DNA from: Gemmatimonadaceae bacterium
Lineage (GTDB): Bacteria; Gemmatimonadota; Gemmatimonadetes; Gemmatimonadales; Gemmatimonadaceae
Reading direction: 5' to 3'
Assembly (NCBI GenBank): GCA_025356185.1
Contig: JANXUN010000527.1
Coordinates: 1 to 10,037, forward strand
DNA length: 10,037 nt
Position numbers and translations under genes: made by a program. Below, piece by piece: positions 1 through 6,613 of this stretch. The notes beneath the pieces were generated by a model. The model was given only the letters and a program-made list of their open reading frames with translations, ran no database searches and was not told the origin of the DNA. Each line of letters starts with the position of its first letter. The first letter of the stretch is position 1.

Positions 1-91
1 CGGGAGACGGGAGAGGGGAGACGGGAGAGGGGAGACGGGAGACGGGAGACGGGCGACGGGAGAGGGGAGACGGGAGACGGGAGAGGGGCAG
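1..91. repeat. Tandem array of 7-bp units (C/G)GGGAGA
   Basis: Twelve heptamers lie in uninterrupted register from base 1 to 84. Eight are CGGGAGA, three are GGGGAGA and one is CGGGCGA; a decayed thirteenth (GGGGCAG) occupies 85-91. The first unit begins at the window edge, so the array may extend further left. The + strand carries a GGG run every 7 bases with 4-base spacers, which satisfies the usual G-quadruplex rule many times over. There is no unique spacer sequence, so this is a minisatellite and not a CRISPR. It lies about 130 bp upstream of the lactonase-like gene. A 14-bp exact match occurs at 8587-8600. Confidence 0.9.
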
Positions 92-218
92 ACCGTGGGG
101 CCTTCGCACCTCTAGTATGCGCGTGGCGTGGCGTCGTCGCCATCACTGAAGCCGAGCCCTACTCGACGCGCTAGCTTTCCGTCTCCATCGCTGTCCCTCT
201 CGAATCGGAATCATTCCC

Positions 219-1040
219 ATGAATAGCCGCATGGCTCGCATTGCCCTGGCAGCGACGGTGTTCGCTGTGGTCCCCGCAATCGCGATCGGGCAAACCGCCG
301 CGCCGCTCACCCTCACACGCCTAGACTGCGGCACGAACGCCACCCCGTCGGACGTGAGTCGTTTCTCCGACACGTACGCGTTTAACGGCGTGAAGGTGCA
401 GCTCGCCTACAGCTGCTACCTCATTCGCCATGGCGACGACTACATGGTGTGGGATACGGGGAATCCAGCTGGCACTGCGGCAACGTCCCCTAAAACAAGT
501 TTGGTGGACTTGCTCGCGCAGCTCAAAGTGACGCCAGCGCAAGTCAAATACGTCGGTATCAGTCACTATCACGGCGACCACGTCGGACAGGTGAGTGCAT
601 TTCCTACGTCGACGTTGCTGATCGGAAAAGGCGACTGGGACGTCATAGCCGACGCGAAGGCTGGCGGCCCTGTGAATCCCGCTCCCTTCGCCAAGTGGAT
701 TAGCGGCGGCGGCAAAGTCGAACCGCAGGCGGTAGACAAAGATATTTTTGGCGACGGCTCCGTGATCATGCTCAACATGCCGGGACACACTCCGGGTCAT
801 CACAGCTTGCTGGTGAATCTCAAAGAGATGGGCGCCGTACTCATCAGCGGAGACGTCACGCACTTTCGCGAGAATTACGACAGCAACGGTGTGCCGACGT
901 TCAACACGGATCGCGCAGCGTCACTTGCGTCGATTGACCGCTTCAAGAAGATCGCCGCAAGTCTCAAAGCGACCGTGATCATTCAGCACGATGCGCGCGA
1001 CGTGAGCAAACTGCCAGCGTTTCCTGCGTCGGCGAAGTAG
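219..1040 (+). CDS. Exported metallo-beta-lactamase-fold hydrolase, N-acyl-homoserine-lactonase-like
   Basis: A 273-residue protein with all zinc ligands expected for the metallo-beta-lactamase fold. The HxHxDH motif is SHYHGDH at 115-121 (H116, H118, D120, H121). The next His is H194 in GHTPGHH, the bridging Asp is D212 in ISGDVTH, and the last His is H257 in IQHD. The GHTPGHH block, the text around D212 and the overall length match the AHL lactonase (AiiA/AttM-like) branch, whose members open the homoserine lactone ring. Residues 1-24 form a signal peptide (basic start, hydrophobic core, cleavage near AIGQ), so the enzyme probably works in the periplasm or outside the cell, unlike cytosolic AiiA. 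The ATG start is chosen because the signal peptide begins there; GGAA at 207-210 is a weak ribosome-binding site. Substrate is uncertain: other lactones or esters are possible. It may be transcribed with the next gene, 96 bp downstream. Confidence 0.85.
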   Translation: MNSRMARIALAATVFAVVPAIAIGQTAAPLTLTRLDCGTNATPSDVSRFSDTYAFNGVKVQLAYSCYLIRHGDDYMVWDTGNPAGTAATSPKTSLVDLLAQLKVTPAQVKYVGISHYHGDHVGQVSAFPTSTLLIGKGDWDVIADAKAGGPVNPAPFAKWISGGGKVEPQAVDKDIFGDGSVIMLNMPGHTPGHHSLLVNLKEMGAVLISGDVTHFRENYDSNGVPTFNTDRAASLASIDRFKKIAASLKATVIIQHDARDVSKLPAFPASAK

Positions 1041-1136
1041 CGTTTGTCGCGCGGTTCGCGCGGAACGGGGGTCGCGTCGGGCGCGATACCAGTCACGAGA
1101 TTCACCGATCGCATCACCCACAATGCACCGCACCGC

Positions 1137-1805
1137 ATGAAACCCCTCGAACGATTAGGCGAAGCGCGTACACCGAACGGCACGACGATTGCGCTTTTTC
1201 GCCACGACGGTGCGTATCTCATCAAGGCCGACGGCGTGGAGCTCATGTCGACGCGTCGTCACTTATCAGAAGATCGACTCGCGCAGGTCGCGTGCGCGCC
1301 AATACATGACCGACCCAACGCCCGCGTACTCATTGGCGGATTGGGCTTGGGATTCACGTTGCGCTCGGCGTTACACGAACTGCGTACGGACGCGCAGGTG
1401 GTCGTCGCCGAATTGCTGGCGGACGTCATCGCGTGGAACGCCAATCCTGAGTACGCACTCAGTGCAGACGCCATGCGCGACAGCCGCGTGTCGATCGTTC
1501 ACGACGACGTGACGAACGTGCTGCGCGAGAACAAGGATGGATTTGACGCCATCATGCTGGACACCGACAACGGGCCGGACGGCATGCTGATGTCGGAGAA
1601 TGCGTCGTTGTATTCGCTGCGAGGCATTGCTACCACGGTCGCGGCGCTGCGCGACGGTGGTGCGATTGCGTATTGGTCTGTTGGTGACGATCCGAAATTT
1701 CTTGATGCGTTGCAGCGATCACAGCTGCGCATTGAAACGTTGCGCGTGCGTGCGCACGACACGGCGGGGCCGATGCACACACTGTACGTTGCCACGCGAC
1801 GCTGA
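1137..1805 (+). CDS. Small spermidine-synthase-like Rossmann protein
   Basis: A 222-residue cytosolic protein with no signal peptide. It has a class-I SAM-type nucleotide-binding core: VLIGGLGLG at 64-72 (motif I), the acidic end of strand 2 in VVAELL (E92), VHDDV at 121-125 (D123, D124), and AIMLDTDNGPDG at 138-149. This order is that of the spermidine/spermine synthase (PABS) family, but the N-terminal beta domain of true SpeE is mostly missing and LDTDNGP replaces the DSxDP active-site signature. Such short proteins are often annotated as spermidine synthase, but polyamine synthesis is doubtful; a SAM-dependent methyltransferase or other transferase role is equally possible. I chose ATG 1137 because homology-like sequence begins soon after it. 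A TTG at 1044 would add 31 unconvincing Arg/Gly-rich residues. No Shine-Dalgarno sequence is visible. It follows the lactonase-like gene by 96 bp and converges on the DUF5916 gene. Confidence 0.72.
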   Translation: MKPLERLGEARTPNGTTIALFRHDGAYLIKADGVELMSTRRHLSEDRLAQVACAPIHDRPNARVLIGGLGLGFTLRSALHELRTDAQVVVAELLADVIAWNANPEYALSADAMRDSRVSIVHDDVTNVLRENKDGFDAIMLDTDNGPDGMLMSENASLYSLRGIATTVAALRDGGAIAYWSVGDDPKFLDALQRSQLRIETLRVRAHDTAGPMHTLYVATRR

Positions 1806-1847
1806 TGACGCGCGAGCTGTACGTGACGCGTCACTCACGTGACTCGA
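1806..1847. terminator. Palindrome cluster between convergent stop codons (candidate bidirectional terminator)
   Basis: The 42-bp gap between two convergent stop codons contains a perfect 12-bp palindrome, GTGACGCGTCAC (1823-1834), directly followed by a perfect 8-bp palindrome, TCACGTGA (1835-1842). ACGTGA (1821-1826) can also pair with TCACGT (1835-1840), an alternative fold with an 8-base loop. ACGTGAC occurs twice in direct orientation, 16 bp apart. No T-tract follows on either strand, so this is not a classical intrinsic terminator. The placement suggests termination or a mutual transcription block, but a protein-binding site is equally compatible. Confidence 0.4.
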
Positions 1848-4175
1848 TCAACCGCCCGTGCCAAACTGACGCGTAAACTTCACAAATAGTGATCGCTGCT
1901 GCGGCGCACCCAAATCAAAGAAGCCGTTCGCCGAACGACCGTCGTTGAGCACGATAAACAGTCCCGTGCCGGCAGTGTTTAGCCAACCAAATCGCACGTT
2001 GGCACCCCACACCTTTTGCTGATTGTTGAACTGCGTGACGGTTTGCACAAAAATGCGCGGTGAAAAGAAGTAGTTCAATCGCACCGCTTGCAGCGAACTC
2101 ACAAAATTGCCTTGTGCCAGTCGCACGTCATTGTATTCAGCAGTCAGTGAGCTCGAAAACGTCGCGCCGTGGCGCATCGTAACCGTTCCGCTCCCACCGC
2201 TACGCCGCCCCGTCCAAAACTGACCCACATCGAATCGACCGACCGCCGAAACGACTTCGCTGGGATCAGAGTTGTAGTCGAATCCAAGCGTGCCCCAGTC
2301 ATACGAACCGGGCGGGATCACCACGTTCGTGGCAATCGTAAACGGCGCTTGCAGCCCTTCGTGCGAAATGTTGTACTCGGGTCCAAACTTGGCACCGTTG
2401 GCAAGTTCGAACTCGGTCACATCGATATGGATGTACCCTGTTTGATAAAAATTGTCGGCCAGCCCTGTGTAACCGCGATATCCAATGTGCGGATTCCACT
2501 GCTTGAACCACGACCACTCGGGGTGACGGATGAGTCGCATGAACGTGACATCATATGCTCGATATCCGCCGGGTCGGCTCATGAATCCAACCTCCGGATT
2601 GAAATCCACACCGACCTGCGTCACCCGTGCGTTGTGATTCCAGACGTTCGTTTGGTACGCCATACGTGCGCTGTACGAAAAATCATCGCCGTTTTTCCCG
2701 GGGGTCGTGGTGTGCGCCGCCCACACATCGCCAGTCCACCGCTGCCCCAAGCCAATGCGACTGTCGAGCGCAAACGTGCGATTGACGTCCGCACTGTTTT
2801 TCGTACTCATCCGTTGTACCACCATCGCACCTACGCGCGAACGCGCAGACAACTCGCGCGTAACGCGACCAACAGTAAATGATTGTCCCGCCGATGCGCT
2901 GTCGCTCGCGTCAGTGACCATCTCGAGCAGTCCCACCGTCGTGCTGCCGACCCGTCCCGATAATCGACCGCCACCAAGAATGCTTTGGGCAGACCCGTCG
3001 TCGGCAATACCAATGCGTCGCGAAAAGAATAGGTCAACCGCTTGTGGTGTACCTGCCGAAAACACACCGGCGTTCTCGAGAAAGAATGGACGTTTCTCGG
3101 GGAAGAAGACGGGAAAACGCGTGAGATTGAGCCGTTGATCATCGACTTCGACTTGTGCGAAGTCGGTATTGTACGTCAAATCGAGTGTAAGCGCCGGCGT
3201 GACGCCGTATTTGATTTCACCACCAATTTCCGTGTTGTTGCCCAGGTGCGACTTGCCGCTCGGAAACGTTTGGCGCGCCGACGAGAGCACGTACGGTGTG
3301 ATGGTTTGAATACGACGCGACGGCACGACAAGGTTGGTCAGCGAACCAGCGAGCGACAGTCGATACAGATTGAACTGTCGCGGAATAAATGCCCAGTACA
3401 ACTCTTCATTCTTGCGTCGAATGTTGCGAGAAACGTTCAGTCCCCACGACTGTTCGCCGCCACCCGCTTGAAATCGCAACGTCGAAAATGGAATGCGAAA
3501 CTCGGCCGACCACCCCAGTGAATCAATCGTGGTGGCCACGGTCCAACTTGCATCCCAGTTCAGATTAAAGCCGCCCATCGCGCCACCAACCTGCCGATTC
3601 TGTCCGGCAACATTGGCACCACCACCCTCACCTTCGCGAATCACTTGTCCGTCGTATTCGATTCCCGCGGGCGTTGTTGCAAATACAAATCCGTTTTGAC
3701 GATCGTGATACGTGTCAAAGATGAATGCGATGTGATCGCTATTCGCGAGCTGCCCGTCGCGGACCTTTTCTCCGGGAACGATCAGATGCGGCTCGCTGTC
3801 GAACATGCGCGCGCCGATGTAGAGATACACGCCGTCCGTTGCAATGCGTACCTCGGTACGCTCCGATGCGGGAACACCTTCGTTCAGTTCGCGCTGAACA
3901 AACTCGGTGATAGGAGTTGCACTCTGCCACACGGCGTCGTCGAGCTTGCCGTCGATGATGGGTGCCACCGTGATCCGCGCGGCGCGCATCTCCGGGAGCT
4001 TGCGCAAGCGCGCGGCCCGCGCAAACGAGTCCGCTACCGCCGCGTCGAGTCGCGCTGGCGTCGTCGGCGTTGGTCGCGCTTGCGCCAACACACACGAGGC
4101 GGTGGTCGCCAAGGCAATCAACAAAGACCCAACGCGTAGCGGGCGGCGGCGGCGGCGGCGTGAAAAACTGCACAT
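1848..4175 (-). CDS. DUF5916 protein with N-terminal CBM9-like domain, probable outer-membrane beta-barrel
   Basis: A 775-residue exported protein. Residues 1-32 are a signal peptide: six consecutive Arg at 6-11, then the core VGSLLIALATTASCVLAQA. The CBM9-like domain (about 66-265) shows DGKLDDAVWQSA (75-86), VYLYIGARMFDSEP (116-129) and SDHIAFIFDTYHDRQNG (146-162). The rest fits DUF5916, with its signature TRFPVFFPEKRPFFLENAG at 352-370, followed by alternating polar and hydrophobic strands typical of an outer-membrane barrel and ending in FVKFTRQFGTGG. The family is common in Bacteroidota and Gemmatimonadota; its role is not established, and carbohydrate binding or uptake is only suggested by the N-terminal domain. 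The length is usual and the frame is intact. The ATG at 4175 fits the signal peptide. The leader has no Shine-Dalgarno match. It reads away from the membrane-protein/esterase pair and may share a divergent regulatory region with it. Confidence 0.88.
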   Translation of the reverse strand: MCSFSRRRRRRPLRVGSLLIALATTASCVLAQARPTPTTPARLDAAVADSFARAARLRKLPEMRAARITVAPIIDGKLDDAVWQSATPITEFVQRELNEGVPASERTEVRIATDGVYLYIGARMFDSEPHLIVPGEKVRDGQLANSDHIAFIFDTYHDRQNGFVFATTPAGIEYDGQVIREGEGGGANVAGQNRQVGGAMGGFNLNWDASWTVATTIDSLGWSAEFRIPFSTLRFQAGGGEQSWGLNVSRNIRRKNEELYWAFIPRQFNLYRLSLAGSLTNLVVPSRRIQTITPYVLSSARQTFPSGKSHLGNNTEIGGEIKYGVTPALTLDLTYNTDFAQVEVDDQRLNLTRFPVFFPEKRPFFLENAGVFSAGTPQAVDLFFSRRIGIADDGSAQSILGGGRLSGRVGSTTVGLLEMVTDASDSASAGQSFTVGRVTRELSARSRVGAMVVQRMSTKNSADVNRTFALDSRIGLGQRWTGDVWAAHTTTPGKNGDDFSYSARMAYQTNVWNHNARVTQVGVDFNPEVGFMSRPGGYRAYDVTFMRLIRHPEWSWFKQWNPHIGYRGYTGLADNFYQTGYIHIDVTEFELANGAKFGPEYNISHEGLQAPFTIATNVVIPPGSYDWGTLGFDYNSDPSEVVSAVGRFDVGQFWTGRRSGGSGTVTMRHGATFSSSLTAEYNDVRLAQGNFVSSLQAVRLNYFFSPRIFVQTVTQFNNQQKVWGANVRFGWLNTAGTGLFIVLNDGRSANGFFDLGAPQQRSLFVKFTRQFGTGG
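4142..4160. repeat. GGC trinucleotide run encoding six Arg in a signal peptide
   Basis: Six GGC units on the + strand read as six consecutive CGC (Arg) codons at residues 6-11 of the DUF5916 protein, in the positively charged n-region of its signal peptide. Changes in unit number would stay in frame and only alter the charge before the hydrophobic core. Confidence 0.85.
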
Positions 4176-4373
4176 AGCGCGGACAGGGAAAAGGCGTGAC
4201 AGTGTGGTGCTGGACGGAAATTTGTCCCCAATCTACCGCGCGGACAGCAGCTTGGGTGCCTCTCGACGCGCGCCGCCAAAACGCGCAGATTGTGACGTCA
4301 ACGCAGTCATTCGCAACACTCTACTGGCCTTTGCCGCGTGCATCCGGAACTCGAAAATTCGATTTTTTATACG
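4176..4373. promoter_or_regulatory. Divergent intergenic region with GGAC repeats and an imperfect palindrome
   Basis: This 198-bp region separates the divergent DUF5916 and membrane-protein genes, so it should hold promoters for both. GCGCGGACAG occurs twice in direct orientation (4177-4186 and 4238-4247, 61 bp apart). Between them lies a 16-bp near-palindrome, GGACGGAAATTTGTCC (4212-4227), with two mismatched pairs. TGACGTCA (4293-4300) is a perfect 8-bp palindrome. The AT-rich segment 4351-4372 ends just before the membrane-protein ATG and includes TTATAC, but no matching -35 was found. I could not assign a transcription start on either strand. Confidence 0.35.
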
Positions 4374-4883
4374 ATGAGCACCATCGCGCAAACGCTGTCC
4401 GGAGCCATGGGACTGCTCGGCGCAATAGTGCTGTTTGCACTCCAAGAGACTCGTAATGGCATCGAGCGCGCGGCCAAACGATTGGCGGAAGTGCCACACA
4501 ATAACGAGAGCACGGTTTTTCTGCGCCACCTCTTGACGCACCGCAATTTTGCGGAGTTTGCAAAGCGGTATGGCCAGATGCTCGAGGGCGATGACAGTGG
4601 CGTAACGAACACCGATTTGTTGGTGTTTCATGCCGCACTCACGTGGGAGCTCAATCATGATCAAGCGATTCGCCGCAGTTTTTCAAAAGCGCTCATCGCG
4701 AGCGGCATCATGATCGCGTTCGGTATCCTGTGTTGCAGCCTCGCACCGCTGCTCGCAGCAAAGGTCGGCGTTGGCGCCACCGTGCTCGGTGTTGGTGTCA
4801 CCGGCGCGATTGCGTGTCTCGCGCTGTACGGCATTTTACTGCGCGTGATGTTGCGCTCAACACCGATCGATGACGACTTGTAG
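4374..4883 (+). CDS. Unrecognised small membrane protein, three predicted helices
   Basis: A 169-residue protein I do not recognise. Hydrophobicity suggests three membrane segments: residues about 4-23, 106-128 and 132-156. Between the first and second is a hydrophilic, mostly helical region (about 24-105) rich in Arg, Glu, His and Asn (for example ERAAKRLAEV and LRHLLTHRNFAEFAKRYGQML), probably a soluble domain on one side of the membrane. The last pair of helices is Gly/Ala/Val-rich with a GVGATVLGVGVTG stretch, and the tail ends DDDL. ATG 4374 is preferred over an upstream GTG at 4338, which adds 12 residues without helping the first helix. No Shine-Dalgarno sequence is present. The esterase gene begins 34 bp downstream on the same strand, so co-transcription is likely. 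A membrane anchor, sensor or holin-like role would be guesswork. Confidence 0.72.
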   Translation: MSTIAQTLSGAMGLLGAIVLFALQETRNGIERAAKRLAEVPHNNESTVFLRHLLTHRNFAEFAKRYGQMLEGDDSGVTNTDLLVFHAALTWELNHDQAIRRSFSKALIASGIMIAFGILCCSLAPLLAAKVGVGATVLGVGVTGAIACLALYGILLRVMLRSTPIDDDL

Positions 4884-4917
4884 CGCGCGTTGCACTTCGG
4901 TCCTCAACAACTCAACC

Positions 4918-6594
4918 ATGCGTCAATCCGTCACCGCCGCGTGTCTCTCCGCGGCGACCCTCGTCGCTATTCCGACTCTGCGCGCACAAACGGTACGCCT
5001 CTCGTTTCCCGCCAGCGCGCACGCTGAGCCGGTTACTGGTCGCGCGTTCGTATTTCTTTCGCGTACCAACAGGACTGAGCCACGACGTCAATCGGGCGCG
5101 TCGCGAACCAGCGAACCGTTCTTTGGGATCGATGTCTCCGCGCTTAGGCCCGGCGCCGTTGTCGCCATCGATAAATCAGTGCTCGGCTACCCGGTCGCTT
5201 CGCTCGAGAAGCTGTCGGCTGGCGACTACTACGTGCAGGGGCTGATAGTGCCGTACACGCAATTTCATCGCGCTGATGGGCACACTATTTGGGCGCATAT
5301 GGACGCGGGAGAAGGACAGCGCTTTAACGATGCTCCCGGCTCGCTGGTGAGCGAAGTGCAAAAGGTGCACTTCGATCCGGCCGCGCGCGGCACGATCACC
5401 ATCGCACTGACCAAAACGCTGCCCCCTGTCGCGAAGACTGAAGAAACCAAGTGGGTAAAGCGTGTACACATCACGTCAGCGCTCGCGAGTGCGTTTTGGA
5501 ATCATCCGATGCCGATGGGCGCAGTGGTGTTGCTGCCGAAAGGTTACGACGACAACACGACGCGTCGGTATCCAGTCGTCTATACCGTTGGCCACTTTAG
5601 CGAACGCGCACCGTTTGGCTTCACGTTTGACAACTGCGACGCATCGGAATCGGCGCAAGCAAAAGCCGCGCGACTGGCGCGATCCGCGCGCGAGACGGGG
5701 TGTGAGTTTCAACGCGCGTGGACCAATGGTACCGTTCCAGAAATGATCGCGGTGTTCATACAGCACACCACGCCCTTTTACGACGACAGCTACGTACTCA
5801 ACTCAGCAAACAACGGTCCGTACGGCGACGCGATCTCGAAAGAGCTCATCCCAGAAATCGACAAGCGCTTTCGCACGATCGCGTCGGCCAACGCGCGCGT
5901 CTTGACTGGTGGTTCAACGGGTGGATGGGACGTACTCGGCCTGCAAACGCACTACCCAGACGTGTTTGGGGGCGCGTGGTCGCTGTATCCCGATCAGTTG
6001 GATTTTCGCAACTATCAGTTTGGCAACATCTACGCGGACTCGAACGCATTTGTCATTGCCGACGGCTCGTTCCTTCCGCGAGAGATCCCATCAAGCCGCT
6101 CGCCCGAAGGGCTGACTGATCTCACGGTGCGTCAAGAAAATCAGGCCGAGTTAGTGATTGCGTCGCACGGACGTTCGGGCGGCCAATGGGATGGATGGGC
6201 CGCGGCGTGGGGGCCCGTCGGCGCGGATGGATATCCCGTATCCGTGTGGGATAAACGCTCGGGTCGCATTGATCACGCTGTCGCAGAATCGATGCGGGCA
6301 AACGGATACGACTTGCGCGACTACGTCGAACGGAATTGGAGTACGATCGGACCCAAACTTGTCGGAAAACTCCACGTCGCTGTTGGCGATATGGATAACT
6401 ATTTCTTGAACTTGGGTGTGTATCGCTTTGAAACGTTTCTCGAGAGCACAAAGGAGCCGGGCAAGGGGCCGTACTACGCAGGCACGGTCGAATACGGACG
6501 GCCACTCAAGCCGCATGGATGGCAGCCGTGGACCAACCAAGAGTTACTGCGCATCATGATGACGCAGATCGAGCGCACCCGCACCGTTCCGTGA
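4918..6594 (+). CDS. Exported alpha/beta-hydrolase, putative esterase (PF00756-like)
   Basis: A 558-residue exported serine hydrolase. Residues 1-23 form a signal peptide ending TLRA|QT. Residues about 24-180 form an N-terminal beta-rich region, including SAGDYYVQGLIVPYTQFH (100-117). The hydrolase domain starts near GAVVLLPKGYDD (201-212). The nucleophile elbow is GGSTGGW (331-337, Ser333). The likely acid is D491 in HVAVGDMDNYFLN (486-498), and the likely base is H533 in LKPHGW. The order Ser-Asp-His fits the putative esterase family that includes Fes-type enterochelin esterases, S-formylglutathione hydrolase and feruloyl esterases. It is longer than most because of the N-terminal region. 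The substrate is unknown. ATG 4918 is chosen because the signal peptide starts there; an in-frame ATG at 4870 overlaps the previous gene and adds 16 residues before it. It is probably co-transcribed with the membrane-protein gene and converges on the OPT transporter. Confidence 0.82.
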   Translation: MRQSVTAACLSAATLVAIPTLRAQTVRLSFPASAHAEPVTGRAFVFLSRTNRTEPRRQSGASRTSEPFFGIDVSALRPGAVVAIDKSVLGYPVASLEKLSAGDYYVQGLIVPYTQFHRADGHTIWAHMDAGEGQRFNDAPGSLVSEVQKVHFDPAARGTITIALTKTLPPVAKTEETKWVKRVHITSALASAFWNHPMPMGAVVLLPKGYDDNTTRRYPVVYTVGHFSERAPFGFTFDNCDASESAQAKAARLARSARETGCEFQRAWTNGTVPEMIAVFIQHTTPFYDDSYVLNSANNGPYGDAISKELIPEIDKRFRTIASANARVLTGGSTGGWDVLGLQTHYPDVFGGAWSLYPDQLDFRNYQFGNIYADSNAFVIADGSFLPREIPSSRSPEGLTDLTVRQENQAELVIASHGRSGGQWDGWAAAWGPVGADGYPVSVWDKRSGRIDHAVAESMRANGYDLRDYVERNWSTIGPKLVGKLHVAVGDMDNYFLNLGVYRFETFLESTKEPGKGPYYAGTVEYGRPLKPHGWQPWTNQELLRIMMTQIERTRTVP

Positions 6595-6609
6595 TGCGCT
6601 CGACGGTGC
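6581..6609. terminator. Inverted repeat spanning the esterase stop, candidate bidirectional terminator
   Basis: GCACCGT (6581-6587) and ACGGTGC (6603-6609) form a perfect 7-bp stem with a 15-base loop. The left arm is inside the last esterase codons and the right arm lies 5 bp from the OPT stop codon. There is no T-tract on either strand. Position between convergent ends only 19 bp apart is the main argument for a terminator role. Confidence 0.4.
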
Positions 6610-6613
6610 ACCG

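Noticed and set aside
1..91. CRISPR array
   Set aside because: The repeat is 7 bp with no unique spacers and there are no cas genes.
129..142. Hairpin TGGCG-TCGT-CGCCA upstream of the lactonase-like gene
   Set aside because: It is a 5-bp stem in GC-rich DNA with no further context, so chance is the simplest explanation.
321..863. A 180-codon open frame on the - strand
   Set aside because: It is antisense to the lactonase-like gene, gives an Arg/His/Val-rich product with no motifs, and reflects GC-rich codon structure.
1044..1136. N-terminal extension of the spermidine-synthase-like protein from TTG 1044
   Set aside because: The 31 added residues are Arg/Gly-rich, show no fold or signal peptide, and the start codon is rare.
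2169..2882. A 237-codon open frame on the + strand
   Set aside because: It lies wholly antisense to the DUF5916 gene, whose motifs are continuous through the region; the product is Arg-rich and featureless.
4293..4300. TGACGTCA as a regulator site
   Set aside because: An isolated 8-bp palindrome is expected by chance at this scale, and I know of no regulator to attach.
4351..4370. Intrinsic terminator or attenuator (TCGAAAATTCGA followed by six T)
   Set aside because: The stem is only 4-5 bp with a 2-4 base loop and half A-T, too weak. It lies directly before a start codon, where an AT-rich promoter or leader is more likely.
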